From NCBI GenBank assembly GCA_037102815.1, contig BTPP01000007.1:2170001-2234000 (forward strand): a DNA stretch of 64,000 nt, in the 5' to 3' direction. Source of the stretch: Neurospora intermedia (taxonomy: Eukaryota; Ascomycota; Sordariomycetes; Sordariales; Sordariaceae). How positions within the stretch are numbered: the first letter of the stretch is position 1; every line of letters starts with the position of its first letter. This document shows, in pieces, positions 38,822-50,499 of the stretch. Under the pieces are notes generated by a model, which saw only the letters and a program-made list of their open reading frames with translations, made no database searches and was not told the DNA's origin. Position numbers and translations under genes: made by a program.

Positions 38822-38893
38822 GGAGCTAACCCTAATCCTAACTAACCCTGATCCTAACTAACCCTAATCCTAACTAACCCTAACCCTAATTAG
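38740..38893. repeat. Interstitial telomere-like repeats (CCCTAA type)
   Basis: Two runs are present. The first, at 38740-38757, has two exact CCCTAA units. The second, at 38824-38893, is an array of about nine units of ctaaccctaa / tcctaa. CCCTAA is the usual fungal telomere unit. The array lies inside gypsy-2, far from any sequence end, so it is interstitial and probably part of the element. Confidence 0.75.
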
Positions 38894-39170
38894 CTTAGGC
38901 GCTAATTTATTCTAATAGATAATCCAAATCAATTATAAAGTTGATTTATTTTGAAAAAATAATAAAAATAAAATAGAAATTAGAAATATAATTTTCTTAA
39001 AACTTTTAATCAAAAGTTAATAAAGTAATTATTTCTATAATACTCTTTTTCTTTAATAAAGAAATACTCTTTTTTATTTCTTTCTTATTTTCTTATTCCC
39101 TTTTTAAGTTATTTTCTAATTTTAAGAAACTTTTATTATTAACTTTTTTTTTATTATTAGATAAAAACTT

Positions 39171-39250
39171 GACTCTAAGCTGGATTGAACATAGAACCTC
39201 TTCAAGAATAAGGTAAAATAATAACTATTAAGCTACTAAGCTTATTGAGC
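39171..39250 (-). ncRNA. tRNA-like segment (possible tRNA relic or SINE head)
   Basis: On the minus strand it reads gctcaataagcttagtagct... with an A-box-like tagcttaatag, a seven-base loop ttcttga flanked by a weak stem (anticodon position CTT, Lys-like), and a B-box-like gttcaatcc. The acceptor stem pairs only with a bulge. It could be a decayed tRNA gene or a tRNA-derived element within the 3' region of gypsy-2. Confidence 0.35.
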
Positions 39251-41353
39251 AACTTATTCAAATTATTGAAATAGGATATATTTTCCTTTACTTATATTAT
39301 TAAAAGGCTAAAAGAAGAAAAAAAAAAAAGAAAAACAAAAAAGTTCGAGTATAAAATTTCGAAGTTTTTTTCCTATCTTTTTCTTTTTCCAAATTTCCAA
39401 TTTTAAACCTTAGCCCTAACCCCCTCCTAAGATTCCAGGGTTAAAGGCGCTATTGCAACCAAAATTCTTCTTTTTATCTTCCTTTACCTTTTTCTTAATA
39501 ATTAGAGCGTATACTAGAATGTGACTAGTACTAAAATGACCGTTTTATTTTTTTCGTTATTTTGGTACCCTGTGCGTCTTAATGTACGCGATGGTCGAAG
39601 AGCAATTTCAATTGCAAAGGAAAAAGTGGCTTTTTGCAATTGAAAGCACGGGCCTCGAGTTCAGCTCGATGTCCAAATTTCCTCTTTGGGATAGAGGGCT
39701 CCGTAATTAATAGTATTTGGACCGCTATAGATAGAACCGCCGCTCCTTCCTCGCTTCGAAGTGGGCCTATAGCACTACAACCTCTAGTATAGATTTCTAC
39801 TACGATTTTTGGGCCCGACAACGAATCTGTGAAGGAATGGGCGTTTCAATAACGGGGACTTAATTCGGGCTTTAAATCTTCCTAGGAATCTTTAACCGGT
39901 CCTAGGGGTAGGGGAATATATCGGAACGGGTTTTCCTCGCGGGGAGTTCTTTTAAAGTACGCAATCGAAATAACCGGGTAGATTCCTTTTATAGTAAGGG
40001 GAAGGTCGAATTTGAAAGCTAATTCCCCGATCTTCTCGATAACTTTAAATAGACCGATATATTATTAAGAGAATTTCTGGGATGGGCGATTTCGGAAGTA
40101 ATAACCGTAGTATAATTTTAGGAATACTTTATTACCGACTTCGATGTCTATTAATTTACGGCCAAGATTATGGAAGTATTTGGCCTTACCTATAGCGAAA
40201 TTTATAGCGAGCCGGGCCTCCTCTCGGATATAATTATATAGTACCGGGTTATAATTTTAGGAGGAATCGTATAGTAATTTTAAAGGTCTTTATAAGTAAT
40301 AGCCAAAGAGATATTTATAGGGGGATACTTTAATAGCTTCTACGTAAGTACTATTAAGGTTCTATCAAAGGGCCGGGATAAGGGATAGCTAATTATTTTT
40401 AGGGCAATCAAATATATAAAAGTAAATAGCGATTTTAATACTTTAATTTTTGCGTTTAGAAGCGCTATTTCCTTATAGGTAATACACGGTTATTATAAGG
40501 AGTTTAATTCCTAGCGCCTTTTATATTCCTTATTAAAAGGTAAATATAAATTTACTATCCCAATCGGAAATAATTCCCAATAATAATCCCTAATCTAATA
40601 AGATTAATGAACGTATAGATATAGTGCCCTATTCTTCTATAATATAAGTAGAATAGCTAGGGATAAAGAGTAATTATTTAGAGACGATATTAGTAGCGGG
40701 TATTAAGGAATCGAAAGTATTGTAATTAAAGAACTTCTATAGGGAATTTTTAACCAATACTTTTAGTAATCCAATAGTAAAATTAATTATTACCGTACGT
40801 ATTAGGAAAGTACTATCGAGCTTAGGTCAAATAGGTTAGAACTCTCCTATAGGAGGGGAGCTATCCATTTAATTAAAATTATATAATAGGCAGTTTCGTA
40901 CGTATTTTTTAATTAAATAGGTTTTATTAATAATAGAAAATCCCTTTAAGTTATATAATATTCTATTTCGATTAAAATAGTATTTTTTATTATAGGCCAA
41001 TTCCAAGACTTTCTAAATATAGCCGTACGGAATGTATAGGGTCTTCGTATTATCTAATTAATCGATATAAATTATATTATTAATTATAAAGAACGGGTAG
41101 CCCGGGCGTTAAAAAGATATAACGTCCTTATTATTTAGGCGGAAGTTTTTTAAATCCTCGATAATTACTACGTATTTCTTATCCTTTTTATATACGGTTA
41201 GGAATTGCACCTTCAATTCGTCGTTAAGGATAGTTTCTACTACCGCTAGAAATACTTAATCGATTACCAACTAAACGTTATTGAAGATTAGCGTACCGTC
41301 GGATTTGGGCTAAATATTATTGAAGCGTGCTTCAACTATATAGAGGAGGTAGA

Positions 41354-41845
41354 TGACTTTCACAGTCTGGGGGTTCCTGAACCTATATCCACCGGAGCGG
41401 CCTGTTGAAGGACGGTTCGTCTACAGCCAAGTTTCTTTAGTGAAGTTTCTTGGCCTCTCATTGGTCAAAAGCGTGGCACGGCCCTACATCTGGTCAGGGC
41501 GTCTTGCCAAGCCATGCTATGATTGGCTACTTCGTAGACAGTGTCGACGACAGTCCGCGCTAGGATACACTAGGTCCTTCCGATTCTGAAATCCTTCACT
41601 ATATCGCCTATCGATAAGATTATCGTCGTCCTCTCTATATTACCTATGGAAGCCATCCCAATAATACAATACAATAAAGCAATACAATGAAGCAATGAAG
41701 CAGTGAAGCAATGAAGCAATGAAGCAATTGGGTGAGGACGGCTACAGCCGTCCGAACAAGGAGATACAGATATAGGTAGTATCCACGCTTCAGTAATACA
41801 GCGGGCGTTGCTTGAACTAGGGATCCAGCATCGCATCGGTATCTG
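41354..41845 (-). mobile_element. Probable solo LTR inside gypsy-2
   Basis: This is an island of ordinary base composition between the RNase H and integrase parts of gypsy-2. It keeps CpA/TpG and so has not been hit by RIP. On the minus strand its end reads ggaacccccagactgtgaaa then gtca, which resembles fungal LTR ends, and it holds a short tandem run of gaagcaat (about 41690-41729). I could not find a convincing TSD, so the ends are approximate. Short frames on both strands look spurious. Confidence 0.5.
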
Positions 41846-44800
41846 AAAACTATTTTCGATAGTTCTAAATTAGCTTAGTACGTCGGGTACGAAGTTGAAC
41901 TTCCCGGATAAATAGTAGACTTTAATATTATATTATAATAAATAGATCGAAGTATTAATTAGGCGTTTATTATCCCTATCGGTCGAAGTAATACGTAATA
42001 ACTTTTATTCGACAATACCCTTCGTTATTAAATAGTCGGTTAGAATAGTAATAGTTAAATTATAAGAATAAATTTATATATACAACCTCTTTACGGCCTA
42101 TACTAGGTAAGCAACCTCTAACTCTAAGGGTTTATACTTAATTTCGGCGTTAGTAAGATATTTATTTAAAAAGAAGATAGAGAGTATTTAATTCGCGGAG
42201 ATATACGAACTCGATTCCTATGCGTAATTATATTTTAAATAAGAGAATTTAACGTTAAAACCCTTTTTAATAAAACCGTCGATTTATAGGAAGGCTTATT
42301 TATCCGGGTTAAAATAATAGAATATAGCACTACTATAAATCTCTACTTAGATTACCTTAAATATAGCCTCTTCTTCGGGCGTAGGGGTAAATTTTATACA
42401 CATATAGTATATAACTCTCTTTATTAATTTCCTATTAATAATTACTCTCTCCGTTCTTCCCGTAGTAAGGAATTGGACCTTTCTTCGTTAGAAAAGTTCT
42501 ACGAATTAGGTATAGTAGGGTATTAAATAGCGAAGGAAACTAGATATACCTAAATACTATTCGAATACCTTTAATTAATTAGGAAATATAAGTTTTTTAA
42601 AAGCTTCGACCCTCTATTAGATATTCTATAGCCTAAAATTATCAATATAGAAGCTTAGGAGTTTAATATTAGAGTAACCTAAAAATAATTTCTTAGGGGA
42701 GAGTGAGATATTTTTATAAGTAAACAATTTAAAAATAATTATTAAGTACACAATATAATCCTCCTACATATTTAATACAATAATAATATTGTAAATATAT
42801 ATTTAATAATAATCCTTATAAATATTTAGAAGGCGATTTATAAATCGTTATACGTAAGTAAGAGTATTCTAAAATTCTATTTAAGCAACTATAAGAACCT
42901 CTAATCCTCTATAGGTTATAAAGGTTAACCAATTTCAATAATCTAACTATACGCCAAATTAGTAGAAAAACGCGATTATATCGATAATAGTAATAAAGTA
43001 TTTACCCTATATAAAAGCGATTATTACGTCCTAGAGGGGAAGGGGATAATTATTTAGAATAGTAAGGTTATTAATTACTCTTATATCGACTACGGGGCGA
43101 CCTTTCTATTTACCCTCCTTTATCTCTTTTTATATAATAAAGACCGGGTATATAAATAGTATTACACAAGTAATTTATTATATTTTACCTTACCTATACA
43201 ATATATTAAAGATTTTATTAATTATAGCCTACTCCTTTTTACTTGGAAGGTATATCCTTATAACTACCCTCTAATTTTACTAACCCTTAACTAGTAGTAC
43301 GTATATATAATCTTCTTCGAATATATTTACTAACCCTCTTTCGACCTAAAGTAAGAGGAATTATTGGATAAGGTTTTCTAAAACTTAAATTTATCCTTTA
43401 TCGGCCGTATAAATATATATACCCTCTTTAATTATTGTTTCGGGTCCGTCTATTCGAATATTTAGGGTAGAATACTTTTTAGGAACTATTAATATTTTAG
43501 GGGCTTCAAGGTTCTTTAAAATTAATTCGAAGCTAGACTATTATCTACGAATAGTTACCTCAATAGCGGGTGTAAAATTTATTTCAAAATTGACCGGGGG
43601 AATATAGTTGGCTATAATGTACTTAATAGCCTTATTAATAATAACCGTAGGGTTTTTATCGAAGGTATTAAAGATTTGGACAGAGAAAACTATTATTTCA
43701 ATTTTATTCTAATTACTAATAAAGTACCTACTATCTTCGTACTCTTCGATATAACCGATATATTACTTTTTAGGGATTATTCGTACCCTACGAATTAAAT
43801 TTTTAAAGAGGACTAACTTAAGTAATTTAGAATCAATTATTATATTCATAGCGCCTCTATTCTCTAAGTTGAATATAAAGCTCCGTCTCTTAAATAAGGG
43901 TTTATAATATATTAATACTATTACCTCCTCTCCGGACTATAAAACGGTCTTCTTTAGTACTATTACCTTCCTCATATATTCAACCCTATATTACTAAACT
44001 TTAAATAGAACAGCTAGCAGGCCCATATTTAGGAAGGTAATTGATTTTATATTATAATTAATATCGGCCTATCGAAGGTAGAGAAACGAATTAGCTAGGA
44101 GCGAATTAGGTTAGAATTTATCTGTTACCCAACCGGCGGTTTTAATTTTGACTAAACTTAGTTTACCGGCGATAATCCCTTCAATAAAGAGTATAAACGT
44201 AGCCTATTCGGTTAATTTTATAGATTTACCACTAATACTTTGGATTTTAATAGTATATTTAATCGAAATAGTATATTCGAAGGTAAATAAGAACTTTCTC
44301 CCAATAATTATCTTTATAGCGCCGGGATTCATACAAATCTCTATTTCGGCAATTATAGGTACCAATCGGGCTATAATACGGATTATTATTATTATTCTTC
44401 TTATTCCCTCTACTATAAACTATAGCACCTTATTAGCATAGGGTCCTTCTCTAGTTCTCTGGAGGGGAAAACCGTAAGGCGTTAAGCGCCTCCGGATAAA
44501 AACCCCCAGCTCCATCTCGGCCGTAATTTACTATACTGCTCCTACTTTACTTACAACTATAACGGTTCTTACCTACTATTATAGCGAATATAATTTCGTT
44601 TCTTCTACCGCTATATTGTCCTAATACTAGAATAATAGGAATAATAAGAATAGGATTAGATTTGGTACGCCGCTTCCTTCGCCGCTTTTCTATCTTACTC
44701 CCTATTACTCCTTCCTCCGCCTTCTCCCCGCTTCCCTATCCTATCTTCCTATCTATTACCCTACTTCTCCGCCTCCTTCCCCCGTTTATAAATGCCTCCG

Positions 44801-44872
44801 CCCCGTTATTTACTCTCCCACCCCGCGGCTCTACCCCTATTTATATCAGTACAAGGACCCCCTCCCTCGTCT

Positions 44873-44879
44873 ATATAAT
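44873..44879 (+). promoter_or_regulatory. TATA-like box of the LINE antisense gene
   Basis: The sequence tatataa lies 63 bases upstream of the antisense ATG in copy E. Pyrimidine-rich sequence follows (ccttctcctccttcctccct), common in fungal 5' leaders. The block is recognisable in copies A, B, C, F and G, where it is more AT-shifted. Confidence 0.4.
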
Positions 44880-44941
44880 CCCCTATACGGCGCCCCTCTT
44901 GGTCCTTCTCCTCCTTCCTCCCTATTGCAACCTCCATCAAG

Positions 44942-44961
44942 ATGGCTTCCTCCGGCCGTCA
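44942..44961 (+). CDS. Start of the LINE antisense gene, intact ATG (copy E)
   Basis: ATG GCT TCC TCC GGC CGT (MASSGR) sits in the context atcaagatggc, close to the fungal start consensus. Only the first 20 bases of the gene are in this truncated insertion. The homologous codon is ATA in copies A, B, C, F and G, as RIP of ATG would give. Confidence 0.5.
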
Positions 44962-47900
44962 CTATAATACGGAGATAAATATAATTTAATAATAGTCCTT
45001 TTAGGATTTCTTTATTTTTATAAATTAACGCTTCGAAAAGAAGTAAATTATTAAGGGATACGATTTTTACCGGTACTACTTTCTTATAGCCTTATTTTAC
45101 ATCTTTATAAAAGTCAATATAATTAAAAAGAGTATTGTTAGAAGGGAATATTTGGAAGTAGTAAATATATATTCAGTAAGAAGGCGCAATTAGCGAAGGC
45201 GATTCAGGCTAGCGATATATTAGGTATTTTTTCACGTATTATCGTTACAGTTTTCTAGAAGGGAAAACCTTATAATAGCTAATATACTTCAATTTACTAC
45301 GGGAACCAAATATAAATACTTTAATAATATAGAAAACTCCTCTACTATTATTTAAATCCGAACCTCCAAAAGCGACTAATACATTACTAGTATAAACATT
45401 TTAATTATCGTTTGAATTAGCGTTAGTACTTTTATTACTTCTCGAATCGATATAGTAAACCCGGTTATTACAATACGAATCCTTACGGTCGTTACAACAA
45501 TCGTTATAACGATTATTACAGCGGTTATTACGATAGTTATTGCAATTATTATAGTTACAATAATTATTACAATTATTACAACGGTCGTTGCGATTAGTAC
45601 AATAATTTCGGTCGTAGCGGTCGCAAATCCTATTATACTAATTAATAGGGATAATTACTTCAATTTTAACTATAGTACTAATAACCTTTTAATAAATATA
45701 AGAATAATACTCCTATATAACCGCTAGTAATACCGTTTTAATACCCTCCGTTTCTACTAAGTATTCGGCCAGGGTACCCTTTTTACCGGGCGGGTTAAAA
45801 TATTATTTAATTTTAATATTTATATTAGTTCAAATCTAAACTATAACACTATATTAATTCTCGCCGGTATAGTAAAAAATACTTATTGCGTAGGCATAGC
45901 GGAATTTATATTAAATAAATTATAATAGAGTATTTTCGTTTCGGGCGATATCCCTAAAATCAAATCAGTCCTTAATAAATTTTCTAATTGCGGTAGCTAA
46001 GTCGGGTAGGAAATAATCGATTAGTACTTTAAATATAGGTTTAAGGCTATTCTAGCGTAGGAACCGGCGTTTTAAAAGTTTAATTTTATTACTCTACTAA
46101 AATATAGCTATACTACCCAATAAAGTAGAAAAATATTATATAATCTACTTTTTAATATCGGCGGCGGTATTTTTATTTTTAAGGAAGGATAAAAAACGTT
46201 TATAAAAGAGGAAAACGTCCGTATAAACTAAGGTCTTACTATCGGTAATAATACTAATATTATCGGGATCGGTATAAAAGGGGACGAATTGTCCAATATT
46301 TTTACATTTGAATTTAAAATTAAATCTCTAAAAGTAGGACGAATAATTAATATTAGCAGTACTAGTACAGCGACAATTATTAGGGTCGTTTCTAATTAAG
46401 TTATTACTACCGCTAGGGGGATTATTATTAGGGGGCCTACCGCCGGGAGGGGAACAGGGAGAAGGGGTATTTCCGTCCTTAGAATTTAAATTATTAGGGT
46501 TAGAATTACTATAACCGTAGCGGCCGGATTTACAATACTTCTTACAGCGAACTTTTTTAACTTTATAATACTTTCTATAGCAGCGCTTATACTTAAAATT
46601 AATCGAATTAAAATCATTAGAATTAAAGTTCAATAATAGGTTATTATTATCCTTAAACTTAGAGGGTTTATTACCTCTACCGCCTTAGTATAAAGCTTTA
46701 GAGATTTATTTGCCTTTTCCTTCGCCGGCGGCTGCGCGGACCTTAATTATTAATTATTTTTGGAGTTAGGTAACAATTTTAAAGCGTCCCTAGAATTTTA
46801 CTAAGTAATAATTCAACACAGGACTATCGTAGTTTAAAAATAGATATAAATTAGAATTAATTATTTACTTAATATTAGGAAATAGGCCCGAATAAATAAG
46901 CGGAGTATACAATTAACGAATCGCCTTTATTTTATTAACGCTTAGGGAGAAATTAATTAATTTAGCGTAGTAAAATTGGGTAGGGTTAGGGCTACCGGTA
47001 TTATTAACTATTGTAATATAGTATTTACTAGATTTAATACTAGATTTAATTAGAGGGTAATTATAGTTAGATATAGGCTTCTTAGTAGAATAAAACTCAA
47101 TAGTAGGAATTCTAAAGTTTATACGGATTATTATTTCTATTAATTTATTAATAACTATTACTTTAGTATTATTTAGAGCCTAGCTAATAATGGGGGAATA
47201 GGTGCCGGCTTTGTAGAAATTAGCAATAAATTGAAATTATTATTCAATAATCTTAATCGCAACGGACATTTTCTTAATTTAAACTTTACTAATATCTAGG
47301 GACTTAACTATACTATTAAAGCGGCGGTTAGTCTCTACCTACTCTCTATAGAAAGTTAAATCTATTCGGTTAATATTAGTACTAAGTAGATTAACCTTTT
47401 AACTAGCCTAATCCAAGCTACTACCTACATCCTTAACTATATTATAAACTCCCTAAGAGTATTTAAAATTGTCTTTAATATTGGATATAGCGTCGTTAAT
47501 ATTTTTATTAATCTAAAAGATATTTTAATCTACTTTAACCTTAAGATTATTAATATAGATATTAATAAGGTTATTGTTGGCTACGTTAGTATTGAGTTCG
47601 TTTTAGAAATTATTGAATTTTCGGCTAGTAATTTAATTATAATATTTTATTTGGGTAAATATAAAATGATTAGTATTTTTACTTAAAGGTAGTTTGGGGG
47701 GTATATTTATACGTAAATAATTGTAACCGGGCGGAGTATTACTTCTAGTCCAGTATAAAGTCTTTCGAATAAGCGCTAGGGCCCCGGTTAATAAGGGATC
47801 TACGGATAAGGTACGAAATTTAGACAAAATAGATAAAATAGTATTAAATTAGGGTAATAAGGTTAGGATCGGGTTAAATAGTTTTTAAAAATTAGGAAGG

Positions 47901-48679
47901 GTCCTCTAATTAATACGGAGGGAAATATAAGAGAGGGAAATATGCTAAAAGGGTCGATTTTATCGGGGCTATTTAGTAAAAGGGGTAGGGCCGGACTAGT
48001 AGGGCTATTACCAGATTTAATACTTATTATACGAAATTTACAGTTAAATTGAAGATTGATTCGTTTAGTAAGGTTCTTAAATATCTTGCAATAAATAGTT
48101 AGTTTGAGAACATCGGGAGGAAACGGTACTAATTTACTAGGTAGGTCTTTATTATCGAAGGAACTAAGTATAGGGCTCGCTATAGCTATAGGTTATAGTA
48201 TAGTATTAACGCTACAATTATAGAACTATATAAATATAGAGTAGGGGAGGAGATCGCTAATTCGAAATTACCGAAGTAAAATTACTAGAACGAGGGATAC
48301 CCGTCGCGTTAAAGGATTATATTGTATATACCAAAGTCCGCGGGCGCAATAATTTGGATTAGGGTAGTATAATTAATTATATTAGTATTAACCGGTAATA
48401 ATAGCAGTATTAAGAGTATATAAGAGTCTTACTAAGGGGCCGAAGTACAATTAAGTAAAAGCGTAAAGGAAAGAGGTGAGTAACTAAAGTAACCGAAGTG
48501 GCAATAGCCGGTGAAGGGGGGTTTGATTGTAGGGTCGATATTCGCCGAAGAGAGTTATAGGATTTAACGATCGGTTTGGATATATAAAGTATTGAAAGCA
48601 ATTAAGCGAATTCCTAATAAAGGGATCGATTAATTAAAAATAGTTTAGTCAACTGGATCTTTCAATTATAATTACCAAA

Positions 48680-49023
48680 TATTACAGTTCGTTAGGATAT
48701 TTAGAGATTCTAAATATCTATTAATGTAATTAATAATATTAAAGTAAGAAAGCGAAATACAGAAGGGAAGTAAGCGGCCGTTGGCCGGCTTAGATAGGGA
48801 TTCTTTTATACAAGAATCCCTAGTCCGAGTAGGGCCCACCTTAGCTTGTAGGGTAGGCCGTCCTACTTCCCGGCAACCGTCTACCAATAGTATACGACTG
48901 GCCTACACTCTAACTATAGCACTGGTTGTGCCCTGGCTATAGCACCGGACTGGGCATAGCTCAATTGAGCTGCATACCAGCCCAGCACCCTACTCTATAG
49001 CTAATCGTACATATCCGGTAACA
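48680..49023 (-). repeat. Gypsy-2 LTR (right, 5')
   Basis: This 344-bp repeat pairs with 37885-38228. Here the inner part (to about 48900) is AT-shifted and the outer part (about 48900-49023) is well kept, the mirror image of the left LTR. Confidence 0.9.
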
Positions 49024-49216
49024 TAGATATTATTTTCAAATCTACGAGTACCGCTATCAATAGCCATCGGTAATAACGATACAACGCTATCGCTACGCTC
49101 GTCGTAGGATATTCTGAGGGACATAAACGACCCTCCTAAGTCGATTACCATTGTTAATTTTCGTTTTGGAGCACTCCTCGACGAGAAAACGGCGTTTCCG
49201 GTTTTAAAGCAGTTTT
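49024..49216 (-). mobile_element. LINE copy D, 5' end
   Basis: This is the final fragment of copy D, following gypsy-2. It shows the ORF1 start region (reverse of ...tcctacgacgagcg...) and the shared 5' UTR. It ends where the 5' ends of A, B and C begin (ccggttttaaagcagtttt). Confidence 0.82.
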
Positions 49217-49454
49217 AACTCTTAGTAATGATAACGGACTTTATATTAATTATATAAGAGTTGCGTAGATAGGTTAGGGAATATCCGGATGAGTTTTCGC
49301 TTATTCCCGAAGCGAGGGTACAGTTTTTTCTGTCCGGAATATAGTAATTTATATTGTAGGTATCGATAAGAAGATATTTTATAGTAAATATACTAACGGG
49401 GGCTATATCTTCAAAACTCTTAATAACTTCAAAGCTCAACCGTAATTTTTTATA
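49217..49454 (-). other. Pre-insertion sequence, unknown (continues at 53545-53621)
   Basis: This lies between the 5' end of LINE D and LINE G. A minus-strand frame of 74 codons (49439-49215, MSFEVIKSFEDIAPVSIFTI...) runs back without a break of frame towards 53621 once LINE G is removed. This may be a scrap of an older gene or element. I do not recognise it. It contains a complementary pair near 49310-49335 (gtacagttttttctgt). Confidence 0.4.
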
Positions 49455-50081
49455 ATTAATAGTCTTATTCCCTATACTATAAACTATAGCGCTTTATTAG
49501 TATAGGGTCCTTCTCCAACTCTCTAGAGGGGAAACTGTATAGCAATAAGCGCCGCCGGATAAAAACCCCTAGCTCTATCTCGGCCGTAGTTATTTATACT
49601 ATTCGTACTTTATTAATAGTTATAATAGTTCTTACCTACTGCTATAATAAACTAATTTCCTTTCTCCTATTACTATATTATTCTAATATTAGAATAATAA
49701 GGATAATAGGAATAGGACTAGGTTTAACGTACCGCCTCCTCCGTTACCTCTTTATTTTGCCCCTACCGCTCCTTCCTCCGCTTTTTCCCTACTTCCCTAT
49801 TTCATTTTCCCGTTTACCTCCTCGTTTTTCTACCTCCTTACCCCGTTTATAATTACTTCTACTTTACTTATTTACTATCTACCCCGTAAATCTACTTCTA
49901 TTTATAATAGAATAAGGACCCCTTCTTCTATTTATATAATCCTTAATATAGTGCCCCTTTTTAATCTTCCTCCTTCTTCCTCCCTATTATAACCTTTATT
50001 AAAATAAGTTCCTCTAATTATTACCGCCCCAATTTGATTAATTTAACCTTTAATATAGAGGAGGTCCCCTCCCTTAATTTA
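49455..50081 (-). mobile_element. LINE copy G, 3' part (continues at 53110-53531)
   Basis: This is a 5'-truncated LINE of about 1.05 kb. The 3' block lies at 49455-49560, and the copy is broken by the Mutator-like element at 50082 and resumes to 53531. A 13-bp TSD with one mismatch (gtaattttttata at 49442, gtaattatttata at 53532) supports both ends. On the plus strand, 50004 onward is the start of the antisense gene. Confidence 0.82.
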
Positions 50082-50121
50082 GGGAAAGCCTACCCGCACC
50101 CCAACCGTTCCTAGGCGCACC
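50082..50121 (+). repeat. MULE-1 left terminal inverted repeat
   Basis: The repeat starts gggaaagcctacccgcaccc and is 40 bp long. It is the inverse of 53070-53109 with one difference. Confidence 0.95.
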
Positions 50122-50499
50122 CTCCCCCACCTAGAAAAATGGGGCGGTTTAGCTGATGATACCTGATATTGTAAATCCCATTTTTACCCGCAAAATTTCG
50201 TCTTTTCAATACACGCAACATGGCTATACCTTGGTCATTTCTTCTCCCTCTTTTTTATACGGCTAATTGTACCAGCACTTTATACCACACTAGCACTCTA
50301 CACGCCATTACACTAGCACTTTATACGTATCTATAACAATAGTCTCTTAATGTACGTAATCTTACTCAAATTGATTAATTTTAATCGCTTTCAAACGCTA
50401 ATAATCAATCTAAATACCTTTATACGATAAGGAACTACAATACCGCTATCGTCGCGCCTCCTCCTCCTCGCCGGCGCTATTAATCCTACCCAACGAATA

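Larger units (their letters stand above)
38229..39570. other. Gypsy-2 non-coding 3' region
   Basis: This 1.3-kb stretch holds no gene. It contains a duplicated GC-rich block, telomere-like units, a tRNA-like segment and an A-rich run (about 39318-39344). The overlapping short open frames on both strands at 38206-38395 are in an AT-rich tract and look spurious. Confidence 0.6.
44382..44961 (-). mobile_element. LINE copy E, 5'-truncated tail inserted in gypsy-2
   Basis: This is the last 580 bp of the LINE, flanked by an 11-bp TSD (ctataatacgg, 44371-44381 and 44962-44972). The minus-strand 3' end closes with a short (AAT)n tail. It is the least RIP-damaged copy of this region and shows the true state of the antisense gene's start. 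A 101-codon plus-strand frame (44662-44967) is an upstream reading of the same stretch and I do not regard it as a gene. Confidence 0.92.
37885..49023 (-). mobile_element. Ty3/gypsy LTR retrotransposon (gypsy-2), fossil
   Basis: Two 344-bp LTRs (tgttacgg...ccggtaaca) have a perfect 5-bp TSD (tagat, 37880-37884 and 49024-49028). About 10 kb remains after removing its guests. Read right to left: gag-like region (about 48.6-46.2 kb), Asn-rich low-complexity stretch (about 45.65-45.45 kb), protease/RT (about 43.9-42.5 kb), RNase H (about 42.4-41.85 kb), integrase with a C-terminal region resembling gypsy integrases (about 41.3-39.85 kb), a relatively well-kept C-terminal extension (39821-39579) and a 1.3-kb non-coding 3' part with telomere-like repeats. 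It is broken throughout by RIP-type stops. Its purine tract ends ccgggatt as in gypsy-1, so the two may be related families. It is younger than LINE D. Confidence 0.88.

Noticed and set aside
38740-38893. A chromosome end
   Set aside because: The telomere-like array is short, imperfect and inside gypsy-2, with 25 kb of sequence on its right.
44662-44967. 101-codon plus-strand frame over the LINE tail (MVRRFLRRFSILLP...)
   Set aside because: It lies in the leader of the antisense gene, and only two copies (here and at 53897) are open. The other copies are not consistent with a kept protein.
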